Positions 18,647 through 25,650 of a DNA stretch of 64,000 nt are shown here, piece by piece. Made by a program: the position numbers and the translations under genes. The notes under the pieces are model-generated. The model did not search any database and was not told where the DNA came from. It was given only the letters and a program-made list of their open reading frames with translations. The stretch lies in assembly GCA_016712525.1 (NCBI GenBank), contig JADJQX010000007.1:2108001-2172000 (forward strand). The letters are read 5' to 3'. The DNA comes from Myxococcales bacterium (GTDB taxonomy: Bacteria > Myxococcota_A > Polyangia > Polyangiales > Polyangiaceae). Positions within the stretch are counted from its first letter, which is position 1; every line of letters begins with the position of its first letter.

Positions 18647-19276
18647 TTAGCGAGGGATGCAGCGCCCCGCGGCGATGTCGCAGAGCGGCGCGCTCGCGGG
18701 GCAATCGGCGGCGGTGAGGCAGCCGACGCAGCGGCCGAGGAACGTATCGCAGCGGCCCTGTGGGCAGGAGGCGTCGGTCCGGCACGAGATGCACCGGCCC
18801 GTGAGCACGTCGCACGTGAAGCTCGGCCCGAGCGCCTCGCAGTGCGACCTCTCCGCGCACGCCGCGCAGCGCCGGATGCGTTCGTTGCAGCGGAGGCCGT
18901 TCGGGCAAAGATCGTCCTCTTCGCGGCACGCGACGAGGCACTGCCGGGTCACGGGATCGCAGGAGGCCGGAGAGGTGCAGTCGTCGCTCGACGTGCACCC
19001 GACGCATCGGTGCAGCGCAGGATCGCAGCGCGGGGTCGGCCCTCCACAGTGCGTGTGGCTCGTGCACGCGACGCAGCGCCCCTCGTCGACGTCGCAGTGG
19101 AGCGTCGCGAGCCCGCAGTCGCCGTCTTTGGTGCACGGTCCCGAGGGGACCGCGCTCTCCGCCAACGCGTCGCCAGCGGCGCCCGCGTCGAGCACGTGAT
19201 CGTCGAAGCGGAGCTCGCCGCGGCAGGCCCCGATGCCGACCACGACCACGGCGAGGCTCGCGCCGAAGCGCCTCAT
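18647..19276 (-). CDS. Cys-rich repeat lipoprotein
   Basis: The 209-residue product starts at an ATG that overlaps the FecR-like gene's stop (ATGA). A signal peptide (MRRFGASLAVVVVGIGAC) gives lipid Cys18. About 150 residues of Cys-rich units follow (xGRCVACTSxxxC, RCDxxLxRCVGC, CxTAADCP), each of about 22-30 residues. Such repeats are frequent in myxobacterial surface proteins and resemble those of the gene at the left edge. It is the last gene of the sigma factor/FecR operon and may be its envelope-exposed output or sensor; that is inference. Confidence 0.75.
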   Translation of the reverse strand: MRRFGASLAVVVVGIGACRGELRFDDHVLDAGAAGDALAESAVPSGPCTKDGDCGLATLHCDVDEGRCVACTSHTHCGGPTPRCDPALHRCVGCTSSDDCTSPASCDPVTRQCLVACREEDDLCPNGLRCNERIRRCAACAERSHCEALGPSFTCDVLTGRCISCRTDASCPQGRCDTFLGRCVGCLTAADCPASAPLCDIAAGRCIPR

Positions 19277-20397
19277 GGGCCGACGAGATCCATCGCCTCG
19301 CCGCGCGCGTAGCCCTTGGGGTACCGGGCGAGGTACTCCTTGGCGGCGGCGCGCGCGCGGGGATCGCGGTGGTTCGCGAGCAGGCGCATGCGCTCGACGT
19401 GCGCGCTCTCGGCGAGCGGGCTCTTCGGGTGCTTTCGGACGAGGGTCTCGAAGGTCGCGATCGCCGACGGGGCGTCGCCCGCGCGCTTCTGGGCGAGGCC
19501 CGCCTGGAAGAGCGCGTTCTCTTCGGCGAGCGAGCTCGGCGGAGCCTCCGCGGGCTCTCTGGCGGCCGAGGCCACGACCTTCGCCTCCGGCGCGTGAGGA
19601 GACGACGACGGTGAGGACGACGGCGACGACGACGGCGCAGCGCTCGCGGAGCGCACGACGGGCGGGGGCGCCGGGGGCGCGGGGTCGGTGCACGCGGGCC
19701 ACGACTCACCCGCCTGGACACGAGCCTCCGTGCCCTGCGACCTCACGACGACCACGCCCTCCGAGACGGTGACGCGCGTCTCGGTCCCGCCTGCGCAGGC
19801 GAGCTTGGGTCCGAGCTCGACGACGAAGCGCGTGCCGCGGACCTCGACCTCGGTGTCGCCGGTGCGCACGACGAAGCGCTCGCCCTCACCGAGCTTGGCG
19901 ACGTGCGCGGACAAGCGCCCGCGATCGAGGCGAAAGGCCTGCGTCTTCCCTGCGCCGACCACCGAGACCTCGCCGTGGCTCTCGAGGGAGAGCTCGGTGC
20001 CGGTCGCGAACGAGAGGTCGACGCGGCCGTACGTGGCGTCGATGCGCGAGCCCTCCAAGACAGGGACGCCATCGACGAGCGGGACCTTCGTCCCGTCGGA
20101 CAGGGTCGCCTGCGTGCCCTCGGTCGGGTGCCCCCGGAGGACGAGCGTCGAGGCGTGCGGACGGGAGACGAGCGCCGAGCCCACGAGGACGAGGACGGCG
20201 GCCGCGGCGAAGACCCCGAGCCCTCGCGCGACCCGACCACGGAGACGCGCCCGACGGCGGCCAGCGAGGGCCACGGAGAGGGCGTCGATGGCGGCACCGC
20301 GCTCGGCGTCGGAGGGCCCCGAGGCGGCCGCCGCGTCGACCCGGGCGACGCGTGACGCCACGAGATCTGCGAGATTTTTCGCGTAGTTATCGCTCAT
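19273..20397 (-). CDS. FecR-domain protein with TPR tail (probable sigma regulator)
   Basis: The 374-residue product starts at an ATG overlapping the sigma factor stop (ATGA). Residues 1-60 are cytosolic and helical, followed by one membrane helix (GLGVFAAAAVLVLVGSALVS). A periplasmic FecR-type beta domain then contains RGTRFVVEL and ESHGEVSVV. A Ser/Pro linker leads to a TPR-like tail (LFQAGLAQKRAGDAPSAIAT...). FecR proteins pass a periplasmic signal to an ECF sigma factor, which fits its place directly after the sigma gene. No TonB receptor is present. Many myxobacterial FecR-TPR proteins lack a receptor, so the input is unknown. Confidence 0.82.
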   Translation of the reverse strand: MSDNYAKNLADLVASRVARVDAAAASGPSDAERGAAIDALSVALAGRRRARLRGRVARGLGVFAAAAVLVLVGSALVSRPHASTLVLRGHPTEGTQATLSDGTKVPLVDGVPVLEGSRIDATYGRVDLSFATGTELSLESHGEVSVVGAGKTQAFRLDRGRLSAHVAKLGEGERFVVRTGDTEVEVRGTRFVVELGPKLACAGGTETRVTVSEGVVVVRSQGTEARVQAGESWPACTDPAPPAPPPVVRSASAAPSSSPSSSPSSSPHAPEAKVVASAAREPAEAPPSSLAEENALFQAGLAQKRAGDAPSAIATFETLVRKHPKSPLAESAHVERMRLLANHRDPRARAAAKEYLARYPKGYARGEAMDLVGP

Positions 20398-21071
20398 GAG
20401 AGCACCTTCGCGAGGGCCGAGGAGAGCTCGGGAGAGGCGGCGATGCGCGCGTTCACCTCGGCGCGCCCTCGCACGAGCCGCGACTGCGCGGCGGCGACGG
20501 TGACGTCGGTGATCTGCGCGACCTCGCGGAGATCGTACCCCCACGCGTCGTGCAGGAGGAACGTCCACACCTTCACGTCCTCGACCGGGGAGAGGAGCTC
20601 CGCGACACGACGGAGGAGATCCCTCGCGCCGAGATCGTGGGCCGGCCGCGAGGGCGAAGGGGCCTCTTCCCCGGGGTCGTCGTCGAACGCGAAGTACTTC
20701 CGCTCGACGCGCCGACGGCGGATCGCCTTGAACACGAGGCGCGCGGTGATCGTGGACGTCCACGAGTCGAGGGAGCACTCCCCGCGGTAGCGGTCGATCG
20801 TGGTGACGAGCTCGATCATGGCGAGCTGGGCGACGTCGTCGCGGTCGGGGTCGTGGGCGCCGAGGAGCCTTCGTACCGTGCGATCGACCGTCGGGCGAAC
20901 TCGGTCGTGGAGCGCGGCCGCAGCGCTCGTGTCGCCACGGCGCATCGCCGAGAGGATCTCGCTGTCGTCGAGCAGAGGTGTGCGTCTTGGCGAGGCATGG
21001 TGGGCGTCACGGTCCGGCTCGACGAGCCTCAGGTTGCTCGCCCTCCCGGGACGTCGAAGGGGAGAGGTCAA
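20394..21071 (-). CDS. ECF-type RNA polymerase sigma factor
   Basis: The product of about 225 residues has region 2 (DDVAQLAMIELVTTIDRYRG, SLDSWTSTITARLVFKAIRR) and region 4 (LREVAQITDVTVAAAQSRLVRGR), the minimal ECF layout. The listed start at 21071 is a TTG. No in-frame ATG lies upstream of region 2 except one at Met43, which would remove conserved N-terminal residues, so the start is uncertain. The stop overlaps the FecR-like ATG, indicating co-translation. It probably directs its own operon under FecR control. It is not closely similar to the ECF factor at 51.7 kb. Confidence 0.87.
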   Translation of the reverse strand: MTSPLRRPGRASNLRLVEPDRDAHHASPRRTPLLDDSEILSAMRRGDTSAAAALHDRVRPTVDRTVRRLLGAHDPDRDDVAQLAMIELVTTIDRYRGECSLDSWTSTITARLVFKAIRRRRVERKYFAFDDDPGEEAPSPSRPAHDLGARDLLRRVAELLSPVEDVKVWTFLLHDAWGYDLREVAQITDVTVAAAQSRLVRGRAEVNARIAASPELSSALAKVLS

Positions 21072-21128
21072 AGCTCGGCTCCTCCCTCGAGAGTACCGAG
21101 GGGCGCCAGGGACCAGGCAACGAAGAGG

Positions 21129-22052
21129 TCAAAATCGAACACGGACCCCTGGCTCCACCGAGAGGCGCACCGGGACGAGCGTGCCCCGCACGGTGCCTTC
21201 CACGACCACGTCGGTGGTCCCGAACGCCACGTCGGCGCCGAGGCCGACCTCGAGGGCCGCGGTCTCGGAGATGAAGTACGACCCCCTCGCACCGAGGGAG
21301 CCTGCCGGCAGCACGCGAGACTCGGAGACGGGCTGAGGATCGTCCCCGTCGGCCGAGAAATGCCGGACCTCGTCTCTCACGAGGCCAGCGCCCAGCGAGC
21401 CTCCAAGCTCGACGCGGCGGCCGAGCGGCGCACGAAACGACAGACCGGCGGTCGCGACGAGGTGGCTCGCGCGGCCCTCGGCGTACGTCGCGTCGCCGAC
21501 CCGAGCCCCGAAGGCGCCGAAAATCCCGAGGCGCGGGCCCACGAGGACATGCCCCTCGAGGCGCCCACCGACCCCTCCTCCTTCTCCGCCGACCCCGAAC
21601 GCGGCGTGACCGCGCAGCGCGAGATCGAAATGGCGAGACGCGGGCGCAGGCGCAGGCGCGGGCGCAGGCGGAGCGACGGGGCGCACCTCCTCGCGAGGGA
21701 CCACGGGCGGCGCGGCGGGAGGCGCGTCGTCGGCGTCCGGGAGCATCGCCGCGACGGCGAGCCCCACGGCACGACCACGCTCCTCGGGGGCGTCGCGCTC
21801 GTCGAAGCCGAGGTCGCGCTCGACCCAGGGGGACTTCGGCGCGACGTGGACACGAAGGTGGGCCCGCCGTGTGTCGTCCGACCAACGCACGACGAAGACC
21901 GGGCGCGCGGCTTCGCCGAAGTCGGCCGACGAGGTGACACGCAGCTCGATCGTGCGGGGGCGCGTCGACTCTTCGGCCGCGCGCACGAGCGCGAGCGTCT
22001 CGGGACGCGACGCATCCGCGGGAGAGACGACGACGACGGCGGCGGGTTCCAT
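21129..22052 (-). CDS. envelope protein of unknown function upstream of ECF operon
   Basis: The 307-residue product has an N-terminal alpha/beta-like part (MEPAAVVVVSPADASRPET, FVVRWSDDTRRAHLRVHVAP), a Pro/Ala linker near residues 115-140, and a C-terminal part with repeated glycine-rich beta strands (GHAAFGVGGEGGG, LVATAGLSFRAPLGRRVELG) ending in Phe (GVRVRF). The C-terminal half looks like an outer-membrane barrel, yet no signal peptide is visible at this ATG. It lies 57 bp before the sigma gene on the same strand and may share its operon. No family is recognised. Confidence 0.6.
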   Translation of the reverse strand: MEPAAVVVVSPADASRPETLALVRAAEESTRPRTIELRVTSSADFGEAARPVFVVRWSDDTRRAHLRVHVAPKSPWVERDLGFDERDAPEERGRAVGLAVAAMLPDADDAPPAAPPVVPREEVRPVAPPAPAPAPAPASRHFDLALRGHAAFGVGGEGGGVGGRLEGHVLVGPRLGIFGAFGARVGDATYAEGRASHLVATAGLSFRAPLGRRVELGGSLGAGLVRDEVRHFSADGDDPQPVSESRVLPAGSLGARGSYFISETAALEVGLGADVAFGTTDVVVEGTVRGTLVPVRLSVEPGVRVRF

Positions 22053-22172
22053 TCGTGCGGGCGGTGACGATTCTCTGCCTGGTCGCCTTTCCGACCGGGC
22101 ACTTCAGCATCGGACGCCGCGTCATCCAAGGCGATTCGTCCGGTCCTCACGATTCCTTCAGATAGGCCACTC

Positions 22173-23090
22173 ATGCGCGCGCACCTCTCGCTCTTTTCGC
22201 TCACGTTCGTCGTCGGCACGGCCCTCGTCGCTGCGGCGTGCTCGTCGAACCCCTCGCTCGCCTACGATCCCGGGGGCAGCGGGAACGGAACCGGACCTGC
22301 GGCCGCACCCTCCGGGCCAAGCAACCTGCCCTGCGGCGTAGCCGAGATCATGGCCGCCTCGTGCACGAGCTGCCACGGGGCGTCGCCCAAACGCGGCGCG
22401 AAGCTCCCGCTCGTCACCCTGGAGGACTTCACGAAGCCCGACCCGCAAAATCCCGCGCAGAAGGTCGGCGACCTCGTGGTGTTGCGCATGAAGGACACGG
22501 TGAAGCCCATGCCGGAGTCGGGCCTCCTCACGGCCGACACGGTCGCCACGGTCGAGAGCTGGGTGAAGAAGGGCATGCCCGCGGGGTCCTGCGGCGCCAT
22601 CGAGGCGAAGCCCGATCCCTTCTGGGATCAACCTCCGACCTGCACGGGCGGCATGTCGAACGTGACCGACCGCACCTCGAAGCTGCAGAGGCCGCTCATG
22701 TACCCGGGCGAGAGCTGCAACGCATGCCATCGAAAAGAGGGAGAGGGAGACATCTTCGCGTTCGCGGGCACGGTCTATCCGACACCCCACGAGCCCGATC
22801 GCTGCAACGGCGTGGACGGCACGACGGCCGGGGCCCGCGTGGTCGCGACCGACGCGGCGGGCAAGGTGCTCGCGGACGTGCCGGTGAACGCCGCCGGCAA
22901 CTTCAGCTACAAGGCCAGGCTGACCGGCTCGTTCTTCGTGAAGGTCGTGCAGAACGGGAAAGAGCGGGCCATGAAGGGCGCATTGACCTCGGCGCTCGCG
23001 GGGGGCGACTGCAACACGTGCCACACGCAGAACGGAGCGTCCGCCGAGGGCTCGGCGAGCGCACCGGGGCGAATCGTCCTCCCGCAGTGA
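22173..23090 (+). CDS. tri-haem-motif lipoprotein, first gene of haem/DUF3570 operon
   Basis: This 305-residue lipoprotein (LVAAAC, Cys23) has three CxxCH motifs: CTSCH (64-68), CNACH (182-186) and CNTCH (280-284). Residues 55-140 look like a class I cytochrome c domain, with a possible distal Met in VKPMPESGLL and the usual closing helix VATVESWVKKGMPAG. Residues 180-300 repeat the CxxCH - AGTV - beta domain (VVATDAAGKVL...AAGNFSY) - CxxCH layout of the proteins at 17921 and 24507. It starts an operon of five genes read in one direction, with a 32-bp gap to the next gene. Membrane-anchored electron transfer is the likely role; haem attachment itself is predicted only. Confidence 0.8.
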   Translation: MRAHLSLFSLTFVVGTALVAAACSSNPSLAYDPGGSGNGTGPAAAPSGPSNLPCGVAEIMAASCTSCHGASPKRGAKLPLVTLEDFTKPDPQNPAQKVGDLVVLRMKDTVKPMPESGLLTADTVATVESWVKKGMPAGSCGAIEAKPDPFWDQPPTCTGGMSNVTDRTSKLQRPLMYPGESCNACHRKEGEGDIFAFAGTVYPTPHEPDRCNGVDGTTAGARVVATDAAGKVLADVPVNAAGNFSYKARLTGSFFVKVVQNGKERAMKGALTSALAGGDCNTCHTQNGASAEGSASAPGRIVLPQ

Positions 23091-23122
23091 TCCGTTTTTC
23101 CCTCGACGCCCACAGGAACGTC

Positions 23123-23347
23123 ATGCCGTCTTCCGTCCGGGCCCGCGGCCTCTTCGCCGCCGCGGCACTTTTCTTCGTATTTTCAGCAGGTTGCACCAGG
23201 GTCGCGCCGTACGAGCGGGGTGTCCTCGCGCGCCCGACCATGAGCCCCGGGAGCCTCTCGGGGCCCGGAGAAGAGCACGTCTACGACGTGCACGAGGGCG
23301 CGACCGGCGGCGGGACGGCGGGCGGCGGCGGATGCGGATGCAACTGA
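23123..23347 (+). CDS. small lipoprotein with Gly-rich CGCN tail (DUF4266-like)
   Basis: The 74-residue product has a lipobox (FSAGC, Cys24), then the conserved-looking segment RVAPYERGVLARPTM, and ends GGGTAGGGGCGCN with Cys71 and Cys73. This matches my memory of the DUF4266 family, which usually precedes a DUF3570 gene, as it does here. Its function is not known to me. A lipid anchor with a flexible Gly-rich tail and terminal Cys-Gly-Cys suggests a thiol or metal site presented to a partner. Its stop overlaps the next coding sequence by about 10 bp, so translation is coupled. Confidence 0.75.
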   Translation: MPSSVRARGLFAAAALFFVFSAGCTRVAPYERGVLARPTMSPGSLSGPGEEHVYDVHEGATGGGTAGGGGCGCN

Positions 23348-24507
23348 AGCACGTCGCGCTCGGGCTCGTCTCGGCGGCTCTCCTCACGATCACGACGAAC
23401 GCGCGCGCCGAAGGGACCACCACGACGAGGATCAAGTCGGAGGTCTCGGCCTACCAGGACAGCGTCGCGGTGAGCGTGCTCACGCCCGCCGTGTCGGCCT
23501 CGGTGGAGAGCCCCACCTCGGGGTGGAACGTGGCCGGCAACGCGCTCGTCGACGTCGTGTCGGCCGCCTCGCCAGACATCGTGTCCACCGCCTCTCCGCG
23601 TTGGATGGAGGTCCGGAAAGCCGGAGGCCTCTCGGCCGGGTACAAACCCGGAGACTTCGGCGCGCAGGGCTCGTTCAACGTCTCGCACACGGACGACTAC
23701 CTGTCGCTCACGGGAGGCGGGCGAGTCACGCTCGACGTCGACGAGAAGCACATGACCCTCGTCGCCGGGTACTACCTCGGGCACGACGTCATCGGGCGCA
23801 CGGGCACGCCGTTCTCGGTCTTTTCGCGGACGCTCGACACGCACAGCCTCTCGTTCGGCCTCACGCGGATCGTCACCAAGTCGACCCTCGCGAGCCTCTC
23901 GGCGGACGTCATCCTCGAGCGCGGTGACCAGTCGAAGCCCTACCGCTACGTGCCCATGTTCGCGCCCGGCGTCGCCGCCACCGTGCCCGCCGGGGCGTCG
24001 CCCGATTTCGTCGCGAACGCGCGCATCGCGGCGCGACCGCTCGAGCAGCTCCCGCTCGCCCGCGAGAGGTACGCGCTCACCGGGCGCATCGCCACGCACG
24101 GCGGGTTCGGCACGCTCCGCGCCGAAGAGCGCCTCTACGCCGACTCGTGGGCCCTCCTCGCGAGCACCACGGACGTGCGCGTCTTTTTCGACGTGGGCTC
24201 ACGCCTCGAGATCGGGCCTCACGGGCGCTTCCACGTGCAGAAGGCCGTCTCGTTCTGGGAGCGGGCCTACACGGCGAGCGGCCCGGGCGACATTCCGGCC
24301 CTCCGCACCGGAGATCGCGAGCTCGGCGCGCTCCTCACGGCCGGCGGGGGCCTCGGCATGCGCCTCCACCTGGGACCCGTGGCCGACGCGAACAAGCTCG
24401 CCCTCACCTTCAACGTCGACGGGTACACGACGTCCTTCTTCGACGCGATCTACGTGACGAACCGCCTCACGGTGTTCTCGGCCCTCGGACTGGAGGCCGT
24501 GTTTTGA
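23338..24507 (+). CDS. DUF3570-like outer-membrane barrel protein
   Basis: The 389-residue product from the ATG at 23338 (another in frame at 23332) has a signal peptide cut after NARA. The mature part is beta-rich: paired strands with glycine and aromatic residues (KSEVSAYQDSVAVSVLTPAVSAS, GSFNVSHTDDYLSLTGGGRVTL) and a terminal Phe (LGLEAVF). Segments such as the early ASVESPTSGWNV and DVVSAASPDIVSTASPRW blocks match what I recall of DUF3570 proteins. An outer-membrane barrel is inferred. Its gene overlaps both neighbours (10 bp upstream, 1 bp downstream), the tightest coupling in the operon, so the DUF4266-like lipoprotein is its probable partner. Confidence 0.78.
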   Translation: MQLKHVALGLVSAALLTITTNARAEGTTTTRIKSEVSAYQDSVAVSVLTPAVSASVESPTSGWNVAGNALVDVVSAASPDIVSTASPRWMEVRKAGGLSAGYKPGDFGAQGSFNVSHTDDYLSLTGGGRVTLDVDEKHMTLVAGYYLGHDVIGRTGTPFSVFSRTLDTHSLSFGLTRIVTKSTLASLSADVILERGDQSKPYRYVPMFAPGVAATVPAGASPDFVANARIAARPLEQLPLARERYALTGRIATHGGFGTLRAEERLYADSWALLASTTDVRVFFDVGSRLEIGPHGRFHVQKAVSFWERAYTASGPGDIPALRTGDRELGALLTAGGGLGMRLHLGPVADANKLALTFNVDGYTTSFFDAIYVTNRLTVFSALGLEAVF

Positions 24508-25097
24508 TGCTCCGACACACGCTCCGAACCTCGCTCCTCGCCGCGGCCTTGCCGCTGGCGGCCCTTGCATCCTGCATGAACCCGGTCCACTCGGACGCCG
24601 TCACGGCCCTCGGTGACGAGGCGCCCGGCGTGCGTCGCGGCCCGACGCACAGGCCCGGTCAACCCTGCCTCACCTGCCACGGCGGCGACGGCCCCGGAGA
24701 GCCCGATTTCGAGCTCGCCGGCACGGTGTACGAGACGAAAGGCCAAGGGGTCCCCGACACCTCGCGGGGCGCTTCGGGCGTCACGGTTTCGCTCGTCGAC
24801 GCGAAGGGCGCGACCTACACGACCGAGACGAACTCCGTCGGCAACTTCTACGTTCAGGAGGGGCGCTACACGCCGGTCTACCCCGTGTACGTCACCCTGA
24901 CACGAGGCGCCGGGAAGGAGACGATGAAGACCCGCATCGGGCGACGCGGGAGCTGCGCCGACTGCCACCGCGGACAAGTCGGCACGAAGAACCTCGTTCC
25001 CGCGGTCTACATCGGAGAGTCCGCGAAGCCCACGCCCCCCGCGACCGATGCCGGAGCGGAGACGGACGGGTCCGCGACGGAAGGCGGGACACCATGA
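24507..25097 (+). CDS. di-haem-motif lipoprotein
   Basis: This 196-residue lipoprotein (LASC, Cys23) carries CLTCH (54-58), a FELAGTVYET strand, a beta domain (GVTVSLVDAKGATYTT...SVGNFYV), a PVYVTLTRG strand and CADCH (150-154), then an acidic Thr/Gly-rich tail. It has the same architecture as the proteins at 17921 and 22173 without the extra cytochrome domain. Its ATG shares one base with the DUF3570-like stop (TGATG), and its stop overlaps the next ATG (ATGA). Two c-type haems are predicted. The beta domain between them is unusual for a small cytochrome. Confidence 0.77.
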   Translation: MLRHTLRTSLLAAALPLAALASCMNPVHSDAVTALGDEAPGVRRGPTHRPGQPCLTCHGGDGPGEPDFELAGTVYETKGQGVPDTSRGASGVTVSLVDAKGATYTTETNSVGNFYVQEGRYTPVYPVYVTLTRGAGKETMKTRIGRRGSCADCHRGQVGTKNLVPAVYIGESAKPTPPATDAGAETDGSATEGGTP

Positions 25098-25639
25098 AAC
25101 GACATCGACGCACCTCCGCAGTCGTGGCGCTCGCGCTCGGTGCCCTCGGTGTGCTCGTCGCGTGCAGCACGCCCGAGCAAGGCCGTACGAACGCCACGAC
25201 CCTCGACCTCGCCACCTTCCGACCCGTGAGCAACATGCTCGTCGTGCGCTGCGGCTCGCTCGACTGCCACGGCTCGAGGTACCGAAACTACCGGCTCGTC
25301 GGCCCCGGCGCCGGGCGGCTCGAGCCCACGGCTACGCCCGAAGACACAGAGGCCACCGACGCCGAGGTCGCCGCGAACTACGGCAGCACGATCGGCGTCG
25401 AGCCCGAGACGATGCGCGAGGTGGCGGCGGCCAGAGGCGCCGGGGCCGAGAGGCTCACGTTGGTGCGCAAGGCACGCGGCGAGGAGGCGCACAAAGGGGA
25501 CCGTCGCATCGCCCCGGGCGACGCGGCCGACCGGTGTTTGCTGTCGTGGACCTCGGGTGCGACCGATACGGCGGCCTGCACGGACGCTCTGGCCTCCGAG
25601 CCAACGGCCTCGCCAACGACAGACGCCGGCCGCGACTGA
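25094..25639 (+). CDS. lipoprotein with CX4CH motif
   Basis: The 181-residue product has a lipoprotein signal (GVLVAC, Cys24) and, near the N-terminus, VVRCGSLDCHGSRYRNYRLVG, giving a CX4CH motif (53-59). The block RCGxLDCHGS followed by a basic/aromatic stretch recurs in myxobacterial lipoproteins, from memory. Downstream is mainly helical with two further Cys (DRCLLSW, TAACTD). It may bind one haem, or the Cys may form a disulfide. It closes the operon, overlapping the previous stop by ATGA, and converges with the acyl-CoA ligase gene 11 bp away. Confidence 0.7.
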   Translation: MKRHRRTSAVVALALGALGVLVACSTPEQGRTNATTLDLATFRPVSNMLVVRCGSLDCHGSRYRNYRLVGPGAGRLEPTATPEDTEATDAEVAANYGSTIGVEPETMREVAAARGAGAERLTLVRKARGEEAHKGDRRIAPGDAADRCLLSWTSGATDTAACTDALASEPTASPTTDAGRD

Positions 25640-25650
25640 AGAGCCACGCA

